Positions 61,696 to 64,000 of a stretch of DNA of 64,000 nt are shown here, one piece after another. The position numbers were made by a program, and so were the translations under genes. Position 1 is the first letter of the stretch; each line of letters starts with the position of its first letter. Source of the stretch: Alloactinosynnema sp. L-07 (GTDB lineage: Bacteria > Actinomycetota > Actinomycetes > Mycobacteriales > Pseudonocardiaceae); assembly GCF_900070365.1 (NCBI RefSeq), contig NZ_LN850107.1:7006001-7070000 (forward strand), read 5' to 3'. The notes below the pieces were generated by a model. The model was not told the origin of the DNA and ran no database searches. It saw only the letters and a program-made list of their open reading frames with translations.

Positions 61696-63018
61696 TTACT
61701 CCAGCCCGGGCAGCGGCGCGTCACCCCCGGCCCACCGGACCAGGCGGCGTGCCTTGCCGACCTCCGTGCGCGGCACCGTCCCCGCGGCCACGACCCGCAC
61801 GTCACACCCAATGCCCAGCCGTTCCCGCAGCCTCCCGCCGAGCTCCGCGGTCACCCGCGCCGGGTCGCCCGCGGCCTCGACCACCACCCGCAACTCCGGC
61901 CGCGCGGCGTCGCGGCGGTCCTCGATGATCAGGTAGTGCGGGCTGACCCGGTCGTCGGCCAGGAGCACGGCCTCGACCTCGGTCGGGAACACGTTCACCC
62001 CGCGCACGACCAGCATGTCGTCGGTCCGGCCGAGCAGCTTCGACATGCGCCGCAGCGTGCGGGCTGAGCCCGGCACCGGGCCCGCCAGCGTGGCCACGTC
62101 GCCAGAGCGGTAGCGCAGCAGCGGCATGCCGGTCTTGGTCAGCGTCGTGAACACCAATTCGCCGGGCGTGCCGTCGGGCACCTGGTTGCCCTCGTCGTCC
62201 AGGCACTCGACGAAGAAGTGGTCTTCAGCGACGTTGAGCATCCCGCCGGAGTCCAGCGACTCACACGCCACCCCAGGCCCGATGATCTCCGACAACCCAT
62301 AGATGTCGAGCGCGCGGATACCGAGCAGCCGCTCGATCTGCCCCCGCATCTCCTGTGTCCACGACTCGGCGCCGTGCAGCCCGACTTTGAGGCTCGTCGG
62401 CTCCACCCCGGCCGCCGCCATCGCCTCGCCCAGGTAGATGGCGTAGGAGGGAGTGCAGGTGAGCACGTCGGGCCGCAGGTCCTGGATCAGCCGGATCTGC
62501 CGTTCGGTCATCCCGCCGGACATCGGCACCACCGTCGCACCCAGCCGGATCCCGCCGTGGTGCACCCCGATCCCCCCGGTGAACAACCCATACCCATAGG
62601 CGTTGTGCACCACGCTGTGCTTGGTCGCCCCTGCCCCACCCAGCGCCCGCGCCATCACCTGGGCCCAGATGTCCAGGTCGGCGGCCGTATAGGGCACCAA
62701 CGTCGGACGCCCACCGGTCCCCGACGACCCATGCACACAAACAATGTCCTCAGCGTCGGCGGCCCGCAGCCCGTGCGGATAGTGCTCCCACAGGTCGTAC
62801 TTGCGCACCGTCGGCAGCCGGGGCAGATCGTCCAGCCCCACGTCGGCCTGTGTTCGCACGCCGCAGTCCCGCAGCCGTTGAGCCTGCACCCCACCTGCCG
62901 CCAACAGCCGCTGGACCAGCTCCCGCAGCCTGCGCTGCTGCACCTCACGACGCTGCCCGGGATCCATGCCCTCGGCCTGTACGTCCACCAACGGGACGAC
63001 GCTGTCCAGTACGGTCAC
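61696..63018 (-). CDS. paaK: Phenylacetate-CoA ligase (PaaK-type)
   Basis: 440 residues. Activates phenylacetate (or a related aryl acid) with ATP and CoA, the first step of aerobic phenylacetate breakdown. ANL superfamily motifs: HGSSGTGGRPTLVPYT (P-loop), YGLFTGGIGVHHGG, IYGLSEIIGPGVACE, LLRYRSGDVA, GRTDDMLVVRGVNVFPTEVE and a C-terminal EVGKARRLVRW with the catalytic lysine. No other paa genes are nearby. Start GTG 63018 follows TAGACC by 7 bases (leaderless); GTG 63024 is the alternative. Confidence 0.88.
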   Translation of the reverse strand: MTVLDSVVPLVDVQAEGMDPGQRREVQQRRLRELVQRLLAAGGVQAQRLRDCGVRTQADVGLDDLPRLPTVRKYDLWEHYPHGLRAADAEDIVCVHGSSGTGGRPTLVPYTAADLDIWAQVMARALGGAGATKHSVVHNAYGYGLFTGGIGVHHGGIRLGATVVPMSGGMTERQIRLIQDLRPDVLTCTPSYAIYLGEAMAAAGVEPTSLKVGLHGAESWTQEMRGQIERLLGIRALDIYGLSEIIGPGVACESLDSGGMLNVAEDHFFVECLDDEGNQVPDGTPGELVFTTLTKTGMPLLRYRSGDVATLAGPVPGSARTLRRMSKLLGRTDDMLVVRGVNVFPTEVEAVLLADDRVSPHYLIIEDRRDAARPELRVVVEAAGDPARVTAELGGRLRERLGIGCDVRVVAAGTVPRTEVGKARRLVRWAGGDAPLPGLE

Positions 63019-63138
63019 GATCACCGGTCTAACAGTCCGCGGGCATCCTGTGAAGACCCCCGATTTCAACCCGGGGAAACCGGTGGGGTAACGTATGCGC
63101 AGCACGCCAGGGAGCCCCCTCCCGAACGTGACCGACCC

Positions 63139-63211
63139 GGGGCTGTGGCGCAGCTGGTAGCGCATCACACTGGCAGTGTGAGGGTCAGGGGTTCGAGTCC
63201 CCTCAGCTCCA
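63139..63211 (+). tRNA. tRNA-Ala (GGC)
   Basis: A 73-nt cloverleaf without encoded CCA: acceptor GGGGCTG/CAGCTCC with the G3-U70 pair that identifies tRNA-Ala, anticodon loop CTGGCAG (GGC), and T-arm AGGGGTTCGAGTCCCCT. Its 3' end is 1 base from an integrase stop codon and is the likely attachment site of the element entering the window from the right. Confidence 0.96.
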
Positions 63212-63212
63212 C

Positions 63213-64000
63213 TCATTGTTGAATATCGCTTGAACGGCCTTCGACCTGCGTGAACAGGCTCGGGGGCCGATCTTGTTTGTCCATCCATTGTGGATGGTGC
63301 TGGGGTGGGTATGCACCTGTTTGGCGCTTGTCCGGCGCATTGATCTTTCGCCTTGGTCCCATGCCGAGATGTGCTGGTAGGTCTTTGACCTGGGGTGTTG
63401 GCCGTCGGCGTCGGGATGGTGGGGGTGTGTACCGCGCGGGATGCGTGTGGGGTGCGCGCAGGCCGACCCGGTTGTGCGGTCGGGTGTCTGTGGGGCGTCG
63501 GAGTGCGGCGGTGCGTTGCCAGCGGCGTTCGAGTGCGCGTAGGAGGTGAGTTTCGACTTCGGGTGCGACGTGGCTGTAGACCTCGACGAGTCGGTTGCGA
63601 AGGTGGTGGCCGAGCCGTTTGGCTTGGGCGATTTCGGGGACGTGGTCGGCGATGAGCCAGGTTTTGTGGCTGTGGCGCAGTCCGTGGAAGGTCAGCCCGG
63701 GCCGGATGGGGTCGATACCGCGGCGTGGGTCTCCGTCGGCGGCGGGACGTAGCACGCGGCGGTCGAAGGTGCTGCGCCGCAGGAGGCAGCCCCGTCGGGT
63801 GGTGAACACGAACGCCCCGCTGGTGTGGGCCAGGTGCTCGCGGAGCAGGTGTACGAGGAATCGGGGCAGGGTGATGGTGCGGGCGGAGGCTGGTGTCTTG
63901 GGTGGGCCGAGGTAGAGCTGGTGGATTGATTCGTGGAGTGTGCCGGTGTCGGGGTCGATGGTGATGGTGCCTTGGTCGAGGTCGACGTGGTCGCGTTGCA
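63213..64000 (-). CDS. Tyrosine recombinase (phage-type integrase), partial
   Basis: The frame is open from the right edge to the stop at 63213-63215, so only the C-terminal catalytic domain is seen. Evidence includes PPKTPASARTITLPRFLVHL, then HGLRHSHKTWLIA (catalytic R and H), LGHHLRNRLVEVYSHV (catalytic H and tyrosine nucleophile). A basic, Pro/Thr-rich tail of about 100 residues extends to the tRNA-Ala 3' end. GTG 63809 is not the true start; protein-like sequence continues upstream of it. Marks one end of an integrative element whose body lies outside the window. Confidence 0.93.
   Translation of the reverse strand, partial: QRDHVDLDQGTITIDPDTGTLHESIHQLYLGPPKTPASARTITLPRFLVHLLREHLAHTSGAFVFTTRRGCLLRRSTFDRRVLRPAADGDPRRGIDPIRPGLTFHGLRHSHKTWLIADHVPEIAQAKRLGHHLRNRLVEVYSHVAPEVETHLLRALERRWQRTAALRRPTDTRPHNRVGLRAPHTHPARYTPPPSRRRRPTPQVKDLPAHLGMGPRRKINAPDKRQTGAYPPQHHPQWMDKQDRPPSLFTQVEGRSSDIQQ

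Overview
The window is high-GC actinobacterial DNA, most likely from the Pseudonocardiales (an Actinokineospora, Saccharothrix or Lentzea-like organism). This rests on GC-rich third codon positions, many leaderless GTG/ATG starts sitting 6-8 bases after a TANNNT box, whiB7, DUF4191, PPA1309 and UPF0182 genes, an actinobacterial tmRNA tag, and gene order around uvrD2-whiB7 that follows the M. tuberculosis Rv3193c-Rv3198c block. No rRNA operon, CRISPR array, replication origin or prophage structural cluster was seen.

1-9.9 kb: end of ileS, a DUF1611 P-loop protein, then a 1.9 kb island carrying an AbiE toxin-antitoxin pair. The island is inserted at the 3' end of glnA and bounded by a 13-bp repeat of the last glnA codons. 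Then come glnA with a GlnR-type box, an RDD membrane protein, a GNAT enzyme, a deleted Uma2 gene and DUF4191. 7.8-22.2 kb is the conserved block: uvrD2, whiB7 with an attenuator-type leader, an ABC1 kinase coupled to a cyclodehydratase-like protein, two metallopeptidases, a PDZ-Lon protein, PPA1309 and UPF0182.

22.2-37.1 kb: two identical tRNA-fMet genes, a PadR regulator, prfB-ftsE-ftsX-smpB (translation termination, cell division and ribosome rescue), a methyltransferase, lon behind a probable HspR site, a secreted subtilase, a 162-bp MITE, a three-gene two-component operon and ssrA. 37.2-52.5 kb is accessory: a DUF1778/GNAT toxin-antitoxin pair, DUF72, an erythromycin-esterase-like gene facing a double-MerR regulator, a lytic transglycosylase next to broken ORFs, an ArsR/AHSA1 pair behind twin operators, an IS3-family element sitting in a terminator loop, SixA, a secreted NHL-repeat protein and a large LuxR regulator.

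52.5-64 kb: a second MITE, then adjacent genes for secreted ceramidase and sphingomyelinase-like enzymes that could together break down sphingolipids outside the cell. They are followed by an acetyltransferase gene split by the second copy of the 162-bp MITE, an HrpB helicase with a 66-bp tandem-repeat insertion, a MauE/DsbA pair, paaK, and tRNA-Ala(GGC), next to which an integrase gene starts an integrative element that runs off the right edge.
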